DNA of 64,000 nt from Przewalskia tangutica (Eukaryota; Streptophyta; Magnoliopsida; Solanales; Solanaceae). Shown piece by piece: positions 22,450 to 34,929 of this stretch; the first letter of the stretch is position 1, and each line of letters begins with the position of its first letter. The notes beneath the pieces are model-generated. The model ran no database searches and had not been told where the DNA came from. It worked only from the letters and a program-made list of their open reading frames with translations. The translations under genes were made by a program, and so were the position numbers. The stretch spans positions 21,451,501 through 21,515,500 of the forward strand of contig CM056736.1 of NCBI GenBank assembly GCA_029844215.1, given 5' to 3'.

Positions 22450-22720
22450 TCACTGAGTCCCTTGCTAGAGGGCCGGGTACGGTATGTATATATATGATTA
22501 TTTCAACGAGTCCCACGATGGGTCGGGTACGGTATGTGCGCAGTGAACAGGTATCCACGGATTGATGATATATGTGGACAGACATCCACGGATTGATGAT
22601 ATGTGGACAGACATCCACGGATATGACTTCATTCACCGAGTCCCTCGCTAAAGGGCCGGGTACGGTATATATATGTATATGATTTCATTCACCGAGTCCC
22701 AGAATGGGCCAGGTACGTTA
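22450..22720 (+). repeat. LTR minisatellite (GAGTCCC...GGGTACGGTAT units)
   Basis: Four diverged units of the form CACCGAGTCCCTCGCTA then GGGCCGGGTACGGTAT, with TA-rich spacers. Between them is a second small repeat, GTGGACAGACATCCACGGAT, in about three copies (22555-22622), which is itself nearly palindromic around TCCACGGA. The main unit recurs, reverse-complemented, in both LARD LTRs. Confidence 0.8.
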
Positions 22721-23601
22721 TTTCTATATGGACATGTTTGACTCTCATCTCATAAGGCACATGTACATTGGTATCTTGATTATTATATTTGTCTCATGTT
22801 ATCTTTTGGTCGGTTATGATCTTGTTTACAGTATTTCATGCTTTACATACTCAGTACATTATTTAAATCGATCCCCTTTCTCCGGAATTGCGTTTCATGC
22901 CGCGTACGCAGATACTCAGTTTGGTGATCCTCCAGTCTAGGATTCTGCTCAGCTATTTGGAGAGCTCCATTGTTCCGTATCCTAGTCATTTTGGTACAAA
23001 TCCTCTATTATAGATTCATGCATGTTTAGGGGTATGGCGGGACCCTGTTCCGTCATAGTTCATTATCATACTCTTAGGGGTTTGTGGACATGTGTGGGTT
23101 GGACACGGTGTGGATTGTAAACGTGTTTCGGTCAGCTATACGAATGTAGTTCATTTTGAATATTTTCGTGTATAGTGACAGACTTGTCGGCTCACCTATT
23201 TTGATATGTTAATTAGCTATGACTCTTCAGGAGACAGATATGGTTTACAAATTTCTTCATTATCCTTGGTATCAGTTTGATTATACGTGACAGGTTCCTA
23301 TACGAGGGTCCAGTTAGGGCACTTAGTCGCGGCCCATCGGCTCGGGTCGTGACACTACCAAACTGTGTTATTGAAGTTATCAGTCAAAGTAAACACGGAT
23401 GTAGCATAGGTTTGAATCTTGGCCCATTATGACCTTAAAATGATTTTAGGTCTGTATTCTACCTTGAGGTCGTAGAAGTATGCTAAAATAGTGGGAGCTA
23501 ATTAAAAGGTCATGTTAAATTAGTCTAAAATGAATGTGTATAATAGAGAAATAAATTTTGATTGTAGTTTCCCGCCTATCTAAATTCTTCAAAACGTCAA
23601 A

Positions 23602-23989
23602 ATGTCGAGCCTATCATTAAAATGAACAAACTCATCGGACCAAACTATCTAGACTGGCTAAGAAAATCTAAGAATTGTCCTAAAGCAAGAAAAGATAGAA
23701 TATGTATTGGACAATGTATTCCCCACAGTCTCTGCCGTTGATTCTGCGGAATATGTCTCATTTGATAAGGTAGCCTACCATAAGAATCTAGATGATGCCA
23801 CTTCAGCATGATGCGTCATAGTGTCTTCCATGTCAGTGGAACTACAGAGACAGCATGCGAACATGGTCCCTAACGAAATGCTCGAACACTTGAAGAGACT
23901 CTATGACTATCAATCCCAAACTATAGAATATGAGTTGTTGATAGAAACTCTTCAAGTGTAAGCTAAGTTAAGGGAGCCAAGTACCTTGG
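23602..23989 (+). pseudogene. Copia 1 gag, first part
   Basis: Reading across frameshifts: MNKLIGPNYLDWLRK, then pieces such as VDSAEYVSFDKVAYHKYLDD, SSMSVELQRQHANMVPNEML and LREPSTLV. These match the N-terminal half of the copia gag (UBN2-type) polypeptide and the equivalent region of copia 2 (60822-60616). Several stops and frameshifts are present. The reading ends exactly at the LARD insertion and resumes at 34432. Confidence 0.8.
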
Positions 23990-26970
23990 TGTCACGACCC
24001 GACAAGGCGCGACTAAGCGTCTAATCGACGCCCTGGCGACTGTCACTCTTAATTTATCTAATACAGAGATTTATAGAAATTTCGGCAGCACAACGCTGCT
24101 TTTACAACATATCCCTAAAATGGGTGAGCCGACAAGGCTGCCAAAACAACAACAAAACAACAAATCATAATAGGCTAGCCGACTAGGCTGCCACCCACCA
24201 ACATCATGTGCACAAAGGCATAATCAAAATAAGCAAGCCGGCAAGGCTGCCACTAGATAACAACATTAAAAACCCCAAAAACAAGGTACAAACATCCAGC
24301 CCACAACTGTCTACGGACCTCTAAGAGTGCAATACTGACATATGACGGGACAGGACCCCGTCGTGCCCAAAATATGCATAAGTCTGAAAGATAAAGGTCT
24401 GTACCAAAATAGCTGGCTCCGGAACAAATGAGCTCTCCAACTGTTGTACAGAAATCCTAGACTGGAGGGTCACCTATCTGAACACCTGAACCTGCGGGCA
24501 TTTAACGCACTTCAAGGAGAGAAATTCGATGCTGAAATAATGTCTTGAGTATGTAAAACATAAAATCTGGCGAATAACAATCGTACCAAGTAAAGCAGAG
24601 AGTCATCAAATTTCATAAAGCGAGAATCATGCGAAAATCATATCATGTATAATGAATCATAAATCCTCATGCTCATGTTCGTATATAAAATCAGATAACA
24701 TGTCTCGGCCTCATGGAGGACTCGATGGAATCAGTATCTGCGCACGTAACGTGTCTCGGCCCTCTATGGAGGAACTCAATGTAATCTGTATATATATATA
24801 TATAACGTGTCTCGGCCCTCTAGTGAGGGACTCGATGAATGATGCATGGCTGCGCACGAACATGACCTGGCCCGGGACTCAGTGGAGTGAAATAGTAACA
24901 CTTAGCACGAGTATATATCATGAGCAACTGTATGCAATTAAAATAATTATGTGACTCTCAATAAAATTATTACCATAAACTCTGTTACTGAAATCATAAT
25001 CACTAGTAAATAATCATTTTTAAAACTGAACTGGTAGGAGTTAAGTACGTCTGCCGTACTTTCATAAAAAAAATCATGCCAAAAGAAAGAAGGAAAGGTC
25101 TCACATACCTCTTAGGCGAACTAATCAACTTGATATTAAGGTATGCCTCGTCTAGTACTTCAACCTATAATAAGGAATAACACGCTCGTCAATTTTGATT
25201 TTCTAATGTAAGTTATATGAATAACGGCTCTCTTATTTCTATAAAAAATTGGGCAGCATTTCCTTTGTTTATGTGCGTATCCACAATTTTCCAACAATCC
25301 AAATCAGCCAGCAATTCAACTCCAACTAACAATCCAATTCAAACCAACAATCCAACCATTTCAATATGTAATCTAACTAGGCTCTATATACCGCATATAC
25401 GCCGTCATATAACCCCTTTCTCGTTACTTATGAAAGACAATAATTTAAATCATCAAGGTGATTATCGTACCTATTTACCATATTCATTCAATACTTAAAA
25501 TGTTACGACTATGTCTAAAAAGATTTCATAATTCCTTTCTTGGTTTCTTAAATCCATTTTGTCTCGCGTCACCTTATATAACTAATTACATCATCAAGTA
25601 CCAATGCTTCTTTCAATTGTTAACACACAATTAGTGACGATGTCAATAATAGCAACAACAATTATATGGCACCAAAACAGCCTGTAAAGGGTCGCACAAT
25701 GTCCGAAAGTTATTCATGAGTTTTAGGCCATTTAAGATGCAATCATTTACACTTTCCTTAATAAATAATCCAACTTATTTTCCAAAAACTCCATATAATG
25801 AACACATCTTAAATCTTCACAAGTTATTCCATTTTTAACACGCAATTAGTAATGGAATTTACAACACAACATACAAATCCAACGCATGCCCAAAATAGTC
25901 CAATTTCGGTTCAACATCCAAATTCCACATGCATTGTCTAAATTCAAGATTTCTTCCTAACACAAGTCCATTACTTCAACTACAACAATATGCAACTTTG
26001 ATTATAGCATAGAAAGAAGAATTTTCATACCTTAATTTAATCCCCAAAACAGTCCCGATATTTAGCCACTGCTTCGTCAGCTGAACTTGTAACGTCGATA
26101 ACTCTCTACTCCAGTGTCCTATCGACAAGAGGTTTGTTTCGTTGGAAACTAGACTCGGCGAACTTCATTTTAGGCTTTTGAAACACCCAAAAACTCCTAA
26201 TATGCTAGGATATATTCCCTTCCAAATGTGACTAAAAATCTGTCCAGCAGTCCCGAAAATCTGCTCACTGTCCCAGCGAAAAATGCCACTGTTTTGGTCC
26301 TTTTCTTGCCCAATTCTTCATTTATTAACTCCAATTCAACATGTAATCATTCCATAATGTCAATCCATCATTTATACATGTTTTCCTTCAAACATTTCAT
26401 CCAAAAATTCGAAATTTCTGGGCTACAACTCTTGGCAGTGGCACGTTTTTTTGCCACTGTTTTTGAGTGATTTCTTAAGCTTGTAATTGTAGAGGAATTA
26501 GGCTAGGAAGAAGAGAAGTAAGAACCTAATTTGACTACGGGATTGAGGTTAATTTCGGATTTGGATTTGAGAGGAAATAGATGAGAGTTAGTGTTTAAGA
26601 ATGGAATTGAAATTGAAATGAAAAAGGGTTTGGGGTGTTTTAATTTAAAATCTGAAAATAGCTTTAAAATTTTACACTTTGGCCCTTTTAATGCCCTCTT
26701 AGTTAGAAACAACCCCAAGTAGTAAATCTTAATTTAATCTCAACCCTCGTTGCCTTAAATTCTTACCGTCGTATCTCATATACCTTACTAATCCATGACG
26801 GGATTCATGCATATATATAACCATTATTATTAAAGAAATTTCCGGCGCCACATACGTTATTACCGAAAATTATTCCGTACCCACACGTAAGAATATACTT
26901 AAAATCAAAAATTGAATCTTAATCTTTAATGACGTTCTTAATCCTTGTCTTAAACTTACGAGGTGTAACA
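23990..26970 (-). repeat. 3' LTR of the LARD-type element
   Basis: Runs from TGTCACGACCCGAC to CGAGGTGTAACA. It contains three minisatellite units (24700-24840) with GTGTCTCGGCCCTCTA and a short TA run (about 24788-24803). Near-identity to 31430-34426 extends over the whole length, which suggests a fairly recent insertion compared with the copia host. Confidence 0.85.
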
Positions 26971-26985
26971 TTCTTCCCCCCTTAG
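26971..26985 (-). other. Polypurine tract of the LARD-type element
   Basis: The minus strand reads CTAAGGGGGGAAGAA immediately before the LTR start TGTTACACC. It is a classic purine tract and sets the element's orientation. Confidence 0.8.
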
Positions 26986-27649
26986 AAACATTCGTCCTCG
27001 AATGTTCATTACAAGTCTTATGCGAGAAAAATTTCGGCAGAGTCTCCTTTATAACTATGTCTATCCACCTGTATCCAGCAAACCAACAGATGTCTCACAG
27101 GGCCACAATATAACACACATGCAATTCACCAATTCAAAATAGTCAAGAAACCAAATTACTTGTGAATATTCAACTGAATCTTATGTAATACCTTGAACAA
27201 AGTTAAAGAGTCTCTATGCGGTGCTATATTCCTCTATTTTTGAATTTGCCACAATATTTCGGCTGGTACTACCTTGTACATCTGCTTCAATTTATAATGG
27301 TATGTAACGTTTTCCCCAAATCTGTATTGCATGCTTAACATGTCGACAATTCATGTGTATACCCGCTGCATTGTTAACATAGCTCCATATAGATTTGACA
27401 ACTCCCTTGTACGAAACAAGTGATCTCTCATTCCTTAATGTAAGACATTATATCAGCAGCATCTTGATACTATATTAATTCCAATATTATGCAACACTTT
27501 ATCCACTGGAATTTTAATTTCCACATCGTCCATAGGAAGAAATATATCTTGAATGACACACACCCATTTTTTTTTTACCCGCCTTTACTTATATACATCA
27601 AGAGGATATAATTTTTATCTTAACAAATCCCATGCACTTGATACAATAA

Positions 27650-30134
27650 ATTTACTAGAACTTGTCATTATCCACCAAGGATTATGTATATATCAAGTAT
27701 GTAGTGACATGTGAGACAATGTCATCGGGTAGATACTGTCCTAGCTTTGACAAATCTCATCAATCCCCACGTAGTAGTTCTTGACATCTTCCACCCTTTC
27801 ATCACTAAGAAACTATGATAGTAGTACATGGTGTAATGTTTCCAATCTGGTCCGATTATCAAACCAAGTGTTAGCGGTCCCACTCTTTGTTTCTCATCAT
27901 ATTTCTTGTTCAATGTTATCATTTACCTCAACAACCATTTTCAAGGCCTGAGAACCGTCTTCCCGTTGCACATATTGAGGGTAATGCTTCAGAGTACATA
28001 TCCCTAAAAAGTCAACCCATAGAGAGTTGGTGGTCTTAGATTTCCATCATAGCTTTTTACACAATGCATTTAATTTATCAAAAAATGATGTCTGAATCCC
28101 AATCCACTATCATCCTTAGGCAAATACATTTTAACCATGTAAACCAATGCTTAGCCTTAACATCATCCTCACTATACACCAGAAGAAAATTACAACTATT
28201 TGTATGTATATCTTTGATTACACATTTTGCAAGTCTTATAGCAGACAGTATGCGTATAGGCACACTTGTGACACACTAGTAATCAACACTGTTTTATGCC
28301 TCATGGTGACAATAATTTTTCTTCCCAAGCCTGTAACTTGTCTTTAATCTTCTTAATTAATTCAGCATAGTCTATCTTCCTCTTTCTAACATGTAGTACT
28401 GGACATCCTAAATACATGAATGAAAATGTTCCATTTGTGAAACCAGCAATACATTTTCCTTGCTGAATCAAGTTACTGGGAGTTTTAACATGCATATAAA
28501 TAGAACTCTCATTTTATTGATCAAATGGCCAGAAGCTTCTTCATACTCTTTCAAAGTCTGCCTTAACTCCTTGTAAAATCATTTCATTTGCTTCTGTTGG
28601 AAATTCTTCAAATAACTCCTCTTTAAATCTAACAATATCCTCCCTAAAACTTAGTTTCTTAAAAAACATCTCCAAAAGTTTCCTTACTCCATAATAATAG
28701 GGCAGTCTTGACATTCTTCAGTTTCGGTATAAAAGAAACGAAATCATCTTAATCAACAACAGTGTTCCAATTTTGATTTAGCGCCTAAAAGAATGCTTCA
28801 TATTCTATCCAACCCAAGCTAAAATAAATGTTTGCCAACATCCTATCGAACCTCTTAAAAGTACAGTCACTATCGGTTCTTTCATTCCACTACTTAAAAG
28901 GACTTCCTTTAAATTCAATTTCAAACATTTCACATGAATTAGTTCAAAATGCAAAAATCCTCACGCTCTGCAAGATATATATGAAGATCGCCTATTGTCT
29001 CCCTTCCATTTATAATAACATTGAAATACCCACTAACTAGCCAAGGATCCTGCATATTGTCGACAATATAGTATAAACTATCCCAGAGACAACCTTCCCA
29101 ATGCATCACTCCTTGCATATTCCATAGTATATCTACCTACTTCATGTAACTCCTTCACCAGTTAGTCCTTAAGTTTGTCATGTTAATCATCTCTCATATT
29201 ATCTCTGATTAAGTTTCTCTGCTGATTACTATATTTAGGATAGACATAGCCGCTTCCACTGCCATATTCTGCTAAACATTGGACATCATTATCCCATCTT
29301 CCTTTAATATTACTGCGTTACTATAATTAGAGTTGTTACCATTGGTACACACCTCCTGACTCTTGTCAACATTCCGCTCCTCAATAACTTTTTCTGCTAC
29401 AAAAGCTCCTTCAACCTGTTCTTTAGTAGTAAGAGTTGCTTTTGATTCTTCTATCAATTGTGGGTCCTTAATGAGCTGTTTTACTTCTACCACCTTACCA
29501 TCATCATCTTCCTTATTCTATTTATTACCATATTCTTCCCCAGTATCTCCTTGTTCCTCCTTATTTGCATTATTACCGTTTGTCTCATCAAGTGACATTT
29601 GTTTTATCCTTTCGTTGGACTTACTAACTCAGTGGTGTCTTTGGCTGCGTCAACATTTGTCACTTTGGCTACATCACACTGAATATCTATTATCACTTCG
29701 TTGAATTCATCTATATCTTTGTACCTCTCTTATCTGTTTTCTATCCTTCTATTATGGTCTGTAGAAATTCAGGATTCAACCTTCACCTATTAAAGTATCT
29801 GAACTTATACTAAGCCTTTATGCCTACTTCTCATCCAATTAACCCAAGAGAATGTTCATATAGACCTGGTTTCTTGAAAACACCTTAGAAGCATGTAGGT
29901 TATCAACTCATTCTTGATTAGTAAGTGTTGCTATACACCTTGCATGCCACTCATTTCACCATAATCTGCTACATACTGCTTAAAACCCCTTATCTCAGTC
30001 TTAGCGACATGACACCTCACTCTTCCAATGTCTAACCACAGTTTTCTTTTAAGAGCCACATCATTAAACGCATACACCAAGGTCACATGAAAACTTCTCT
30101 TTGTACCCTTATGTGTTACCCCGCAGTATATCAA
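27650..30134 (-). pseudogene. L1-type LINE ORF2 remnant inside the LARD
   Basis: Minus-strand pieces in ORF2 order. 30134-29931 holds FHVTLVYAFNDVALKRKLW, an endonuclease-domain block. 29050-28800 has PWLVSGYFNVIINGRETIGD (the usual G-D-F-N has become G-Y-F-N) and FKGSPFKWWNERTDSDCTFK. 28495-28301 has GTFSFMYLGCPVLHVRKRK, the post-RT thumb region. 28263-28078 has IRILSAIRLAKCVIKDIH and KHWFTWLKCICL, and 27920-27720 continues into the C-terminal region in broken frames. The RT palm is missing or unreadable between 28500 and 28800. A reading at 29493-29272 is open but unrecognised. The LINE is dead and explains most of the coding-like signal in this element. Confidence 0.75.
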
Positions 30135-31092
30135 TTATTATGTACAACTTAATATCTACTTCATAGAGATGAGGCTTCCACCATAACCATATTCCTCCAT
30201 TTGGATGCTCGGTAAGATTAGTACTTAGAAGGTCACCCCCTACACAAATTAAGCGAGGTATTATGAGCTTCTTCTATCTTTTAATTCCACGAGACCAAAT
30301 AGCCTCATCTTAGCATTCTGCGTGAACTAATGCGTTGAAACTGTGCACAAATACATACCTCGATTACCAATCCTTCAAATAACTTCTTAACTGAAAATAT
30401 GAACGCCAAAGGTTACAATATTTAAAGTGCTTGACACAACTATACACTAATAAGATGCTCATCATTCCCAAGTTCTAAGTCATTTGCGAAAGAAACTTAA
30501 TTAATCCATATGTCCAATACTTCCCAACATTCGGTCCAAAATAAGAAAATGCTTTCATTCTTATATTAATCTTATTATTCCGAAAGTAATAGCCTCTTCT
30601 TATTCTTACCTGAGAACAATGTTCTTTTGCAGTTTCCTACCTTCACATAGTCCAACAACATGGTATATCATAAAATCGTCACAGATTCTAACAATTAGAG
30701 CTCAACATTTAATTAAAGGTATGAAGGAGAAAATAGTAGGTAAGCTTCATTTTCTATCTTTGGAAGGAAAATTCCAATCTCCGTAACTATAGAGCAGATA
30801 ACGTAGCATAACGGAATACCAATTCGTAAGATAGAGACTACTGTAATTCATTTCACAAGTCGACATCTCATTCATGGTCTGAAAGGGATCTCTTCACTAC
30901 TCGTAATTGTAAGCAAATCCACTTCTTTTAACACTTATTCACTTATTTCTTACTTGTCGTACTTTTCATAATTTCAACATATTCTAGTATACATATGTAA
31001 CCTCGGACATTGTCCTAGTCCCAATCCTTGACGATACCATCCCTTATTCAGTATATAGAAGATTCTGAAGAGTTACATTACCTGACGTGGAT

Positions 31093-31224
31093 CTAGTACA
31101 TCCAAACCTGGTCATCATACTTCTCTTCAAACTCTTTCACTTCCCTTATGGCTTGACGCACCAAGTCAAGTCCGAATAACTCTGATTTTCCCTTCCGAGC
31201 CACTGTCGTTGTCTTTCGAGACAT
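31093..31224 (-). CDS. Small basic/acidic ORF just inside the LARD 5' LTR
   Basis: A 43-codon ORF starting MSRKTTTVARKGKSELFGLD, then a charged helix-like stretch REVKEFEEKYDD, ending in TAG. It starts about 190 bases downstream of the primer site, the place where gag would start. It does not resemble gag closely enough to name. It may be the remaining N terminus of the parent element's gag or a short leader peptide. Confidence 0.3.
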   Translation of the reverse strand: MSRKTTTVARKGKSELFGLDLVRQAIREVKEFEEKYDDQVWMY

Positions 31225-31415
31225 AGCTGCAACCACAATAATTATTAGGAAGAGGGGGGTTATCCTAATGACATAGCTCTATTGCACGATCTACGAGATG
31301 AAAGAGTAGAAACCAATCCTAAATGTCCGGCAGCCTCCTGCGTATAGGTATGGTGCACAACATACTCATACACAAGACTCTACTAGACACTGCGTAGACA
31401 TTCAGAGGACTAAGC

Positions 31416-31427
31416 GCTCCGATACCA
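31416..31427 (-). other. Primer-binding site, initiator tRNA-Met
   Basis: The minus strand reads TGGTATCGGAGC, a one-base variant of the common plant iMet primer site TGGTATCAGAGC. It sits two or three bases inside the right-hand LTR, so the right LTR is the 5' LTR. Confidence 0.85.
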
Positions 31428-31429
31428 CT

Positions 31430-32223
31430 TACAGCGCGGACCGACGAGCCGCAACTAAGCGTCCTAATTGGACGTCTTTGCTGACCTGTCACTCTTAATT
31501 TATCTAATACAGAGATTTATAGAAATTTCGGCAGCACAACGCTTCTTTTACAACATATACCTAAAATGGACGAGCCGACAAGGCTGCCAAAACAACAACA
31601 AAACAACAAATCATAATAGGCTAGCCGACTAGGCTGCCACCCACCAACATCACGTGCACAAAGGCATAATCAAAATAAGCAAGCCGGCAAGGCTGCCACT
31701 AGATAACAACATTAAAAACCCCAAAAACAAGGTACAAACATCCAGCCCACAACTGTCTACGGACCTCTAAGAGTGCAATACTGACATATGATGGGACAGG
31801 ACCCCGTCGTGCCCAAAATATGCATAAGTCAGAAAGATAAAGGTCTGTACCAAAATAGCTGGCTCCGGAACAAGTGAGCTCTCCAATTGTTGTACAGAAA
31901 TCCTAGACTGGAGGGTGACCTATCTGAACACCTGAACCTGCGGGCATGAACGACCCAGAGGGGATCGATGCGAAATAATGTCTCGAGTATGTAAAACATA
32001 AAATAATTTGGATAACAATCGTACCAAGTAAAGCAGAGTCATCAAATTTCATAAAGCGAGAATCATGCGAAAATCATATCATGTTTAATGAATCATAAAT
32101 CATCATGCTCATGTCTGTATATAAAACTGTATAACATGTCTCGGCCCTCTATGGAGGGACTCGATGGAATCTGTATCTGCGCGCGTAACGTGTCTCGGCC
32201 CTCTATGGAGGAACTCGATGTAA

Positions 32224-32258
<35 letters not shown>

Positions 32259-34426
32259 CGTGTCTCGGCCCTCTAGTGAGGGACTCGATGAATGATGCAT
32301 GGCTGCGCACGAACATGACCTGGCCCGGGACTCAGTGGAGTGAAATAGTAACACTTAGCACGAGTAGATATCATGAGCAACTGTATGCAATTAAAATAAT
32401 TATGTGACTCTCAATAAAATTATTACCATAAACTCTATTACTGAAATCATAATCACTAGTAAATAATCATTTTTAAAACTGAACTGGTAGGAGTTAAATA
32501 AATGCATCGTACTTTCATAAAAAAAATCATGCCAAAAGAAAGAAGGAAAGGTCTCACATACCTCTTAGGCGAACTAATCAACTTGATATTAAGGTATGCC
32601 TCGTCTAGTACTTCAACCTATAATAAGGAATAACACGCTCGTCAATTTTGATTTTCTAATGTAAGTTATATGAATAACGACTCCCTTATTTCTATAAAAA
32701 TTTGGGCAGCATTTTCTTTGTTTATGTGCGTATCCACAATTTTCCAACAATCCAAATCAGCCAGCAATTCAACTCCAACTAACAATCCAATTCAAACCAA
32801 CAATCCAACCATTTCAATATGTAATCTAACTAGGCTCCATATACCGCATATACGCCGTCATATAACCCCTTTCTCGTTACTTATGAAAGACAATAATTTA
32901 AATCATCAAGGTGATTATCGTACCTATTTACCATATTCATTCAATACTTAAAATGTTACGACAATGTCTAAAAAGATTTCATAATTCCTTTCTTGATTTC
33001 TTAAAACCATTTCGTCTCGCGTCACCTTATATAACTAATTACATCATCAAGTATCCATGTTTCTTTCAATTGTTAACACACAATTAGTGACGATGTCAAT
33101 AATAGCAACAACAATTATATGGCACCAAAACAGCCTGTAAAGGGTCGCACAATGTCCGAAAGTTATTCATGAGTTTTAGGCCATTTAACATGCAATCATT
33201 TACTCTTTCCTTAATAAATAATCCAACTTATTTTCCAACAACTCCATATAATGAACACATCTTAAATCTTCACAAGTTATTCCATTTTTAACACACAATT
33301 AGTAATGGAATTTACAACACAACATACAAATCCAACGCATGCCCAAAATAGTCCAATTTCGGTTCAACATCCAAATTCCACATGCATTGTCTAAATTCAA
33401 GATTTCTTCCTAACACAAGTCCATTACTTCAACTACAACAATATGCAACTTTGATTATAGCATAGAAAGAAGAATTTTCATACCTTAATTTAATCCCCAA
33501 AACAGTCCCGATTTTTAGCCACTGCTTCGTCAGCTGAACTTGTAACGTCGATAACTCTCTATTCCAGTGTCCTATCGACAAGAGGTTTGTTTCGTTGGAA
33601 ACTAGACTCGGAGAACTTAATTTTAGGCTTTTGAAACACCCAAAAACTCCTAATATGCTAGGAGATATTCCCTTCCAAGTGTGACTAAAAATCTGTCCAG
33701 CAGTCCTGAAAATCTGCTCACTGTCCCAGCGAAAAATACCACTGTTTTGGTCCTTTTCTTGCCCAATTCTTCATTTTTTTAACTCCAATTCAACATGCAA
33801 TCATTCCATAATGTCAACCCATCATTTATACATGTTTTCCTTCAAAAATTTCATCCAAAAATTCGAAATTTCTGGGCTACAACTCTCGGCAGTGACACGT
33901 TTTTTTGCCACTGTTTTTGGGTGATTTCTTAAGCTTGTAATTGTAGAGGAATTAGGCTAGGAAGAAGAGAAGTAAGAACCTAATTTGACTACGGGATTAA
34001 GGTTAATTTCGAATTTGGATTTGAGAGAAAATAGATGAGAGTTAGTGTTTAATAATGAAATTGAAATTGAAATGAAAAAGGGTTTGGGTGTGTTTTAATT
34101 TAAAATCTGAAAATAGCTTTAAAATTTTACACTTTGGCCCTTTTAATGTCCTCTTAGTTAGAAACAACCCCAAGTAGTAAATCTTAATTTAATCTCAACC
34201 CTCGTTGCCTTAAATTCTTACCGTCGTATCTCATATATCTTACTAATCCATGACGGGATTCATGCATATATATAAACCATTATTATTAAAGAAATTTCCG
34301 GCGCCACATACGTTATTACCGAAAATTATTCCGTACCCACACGTAAGAATATACTTAAATTTAAAAATTGAATCTTAATCCTTAATGACGTTCTTAATCC
34401 TTGTCTTAAACTTACGAGGTGTAACA
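31430..34426 (-). repeat. 5' LTR of the LARD-type element
   Basis: Collinear with 23990-26970. The first 75 bases on the left (inner) edge are scrambled relative to the partner (TACAGCGCGGACC instead of TGTCACGACCC). The TA run at 32228-32257 is longer than in the partner LTR. It ends GAGGTGTAACA, then the target site cttag. Confidence 0.85.
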
Positions 34427-34431
34427 CTTAG

Positions 34432-34880
34432 CATGTGATGAAGATGATAAGGCTGATAGAAAGGCTGACCTCAATTGGTATAAGGTTGCAGAATAATGTC
34501 GCTTTCACTCTGAACTCTCTCCCTTGTTCGTTCGATAATTTTATTGTATACTACAATATGAACGGAACAAAGGCGAGTCTGTCGGAACTGCATAACATGC
34601 TAAAGACATTTGAATCTTCAACTTCCAAGATCAAAGCTGAGCTCCTCTATCCGGCCCAAGCCGAAAGGTAAGGAATGACAGAAGAAGAAGGGCAAGACAA
34701 TCGTTGCACCCTCAGCTATGAAGCCTAAGGGAAGTGTGAAGAAGAAAAGGTGATTTCGGCCAAGGATGTATGTCTCAACTGTAATAGGAAGTGGCATTGG
34801 AATAAAGGAATGCACTGCACTAGGAGGGAAGGCACCAGATGCCTCTACCTCTAGTGGACAAGGTATGTACGATATTGAAA
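34432..34880 (+). pseudogene. Copia 1 gag, second part, with a damaged zinc knuckle
   Basis: Continues gag after the LARD: KMIRLIERLTSIGIRLQNNV, YYNMNGTKASLSELHNMLKT, then a basic segment in a shifted frame. The zinc knuckle reads VCLNCNRKWHWNKGMHC, where CxxCx4Hx4C is disturbed: the usual Gly before His is Trp and two residues are inserted before the last Cys. The sister copy in copia 2 keeps CLNCKRKGHWKKDC. Gag would coat the RNA; this one is not functional. Confidence 0.8.
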
Positions 34881-34929
34881 TTAGTATAAATTTTCAATGT
34901 ACAAAACAAACGAGCTAAAATAAGTAATA

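Larger units (their letters stand above)
20445..23354 (+). repeat. Solo LTR, Tekay/Del-like gypsy family
   Basis: Starts TGTAACGTCTCGTAATTTT and ends GGCTCGGGTCGTGACA. Both ends resemble the reverse complement of the LARD LTRs (TGTTACACCTCGTAAGTTT ... GTCGGGTCGTGACA), and it shares their internal CGAGTCCC/GGGCCGGGTACGG minisatellite. So it is a related LTR in the opposite orientation. Flanks atgtc and ctacc do not match, so no target duplication is seen. Its right edge abuts truncated copia leader sequence. The middle (about 21100-22140) has no counterpart in the LARD LTRs and looks like inserted material with a SINE-like unit and a gene fragment. Confidence 0.65.
23990..34426 (-). mobile_element. 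Non-autonomous large-LTR retroelement (LARD type) inside copia 1 gag
   Basis: Two LTRs of about 3 kb (23990-26970 and 31430-34426), very similar to each other, enclose 4.5 kb without gag or pol of its own. An initiator-Met primer site next to the right LTR and a purine tract next to the left LTR show minus orientation. Flanking five-base sequences are cttgg (23985-23989) and cttag (34427-34431), a target duplication with one change. The interior holds a decayed LINE in the same orientation and one small ORF. The primer type and LTR ends suggest a Tekay/Del-related parent that supplies proteins in trans; that is inference. Confidence 0.8.

Noticed and set aside
25217..25498. Duplicate 93-codon ORFs at 25217 and 32670
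   Set aside because: They are the same stretch of the two LARD LTRs, antisense to the element, with Asn/Pro-rich low-complexity translation; their repetition reflects LTR identity only.
29272..29493. A separate small gene within the LARD
   Set aside because: It is open for 73 codons but lies between LINE endonuclease and RT pieces in the same orientation; most likely degenerate LINE or inserted sequence.
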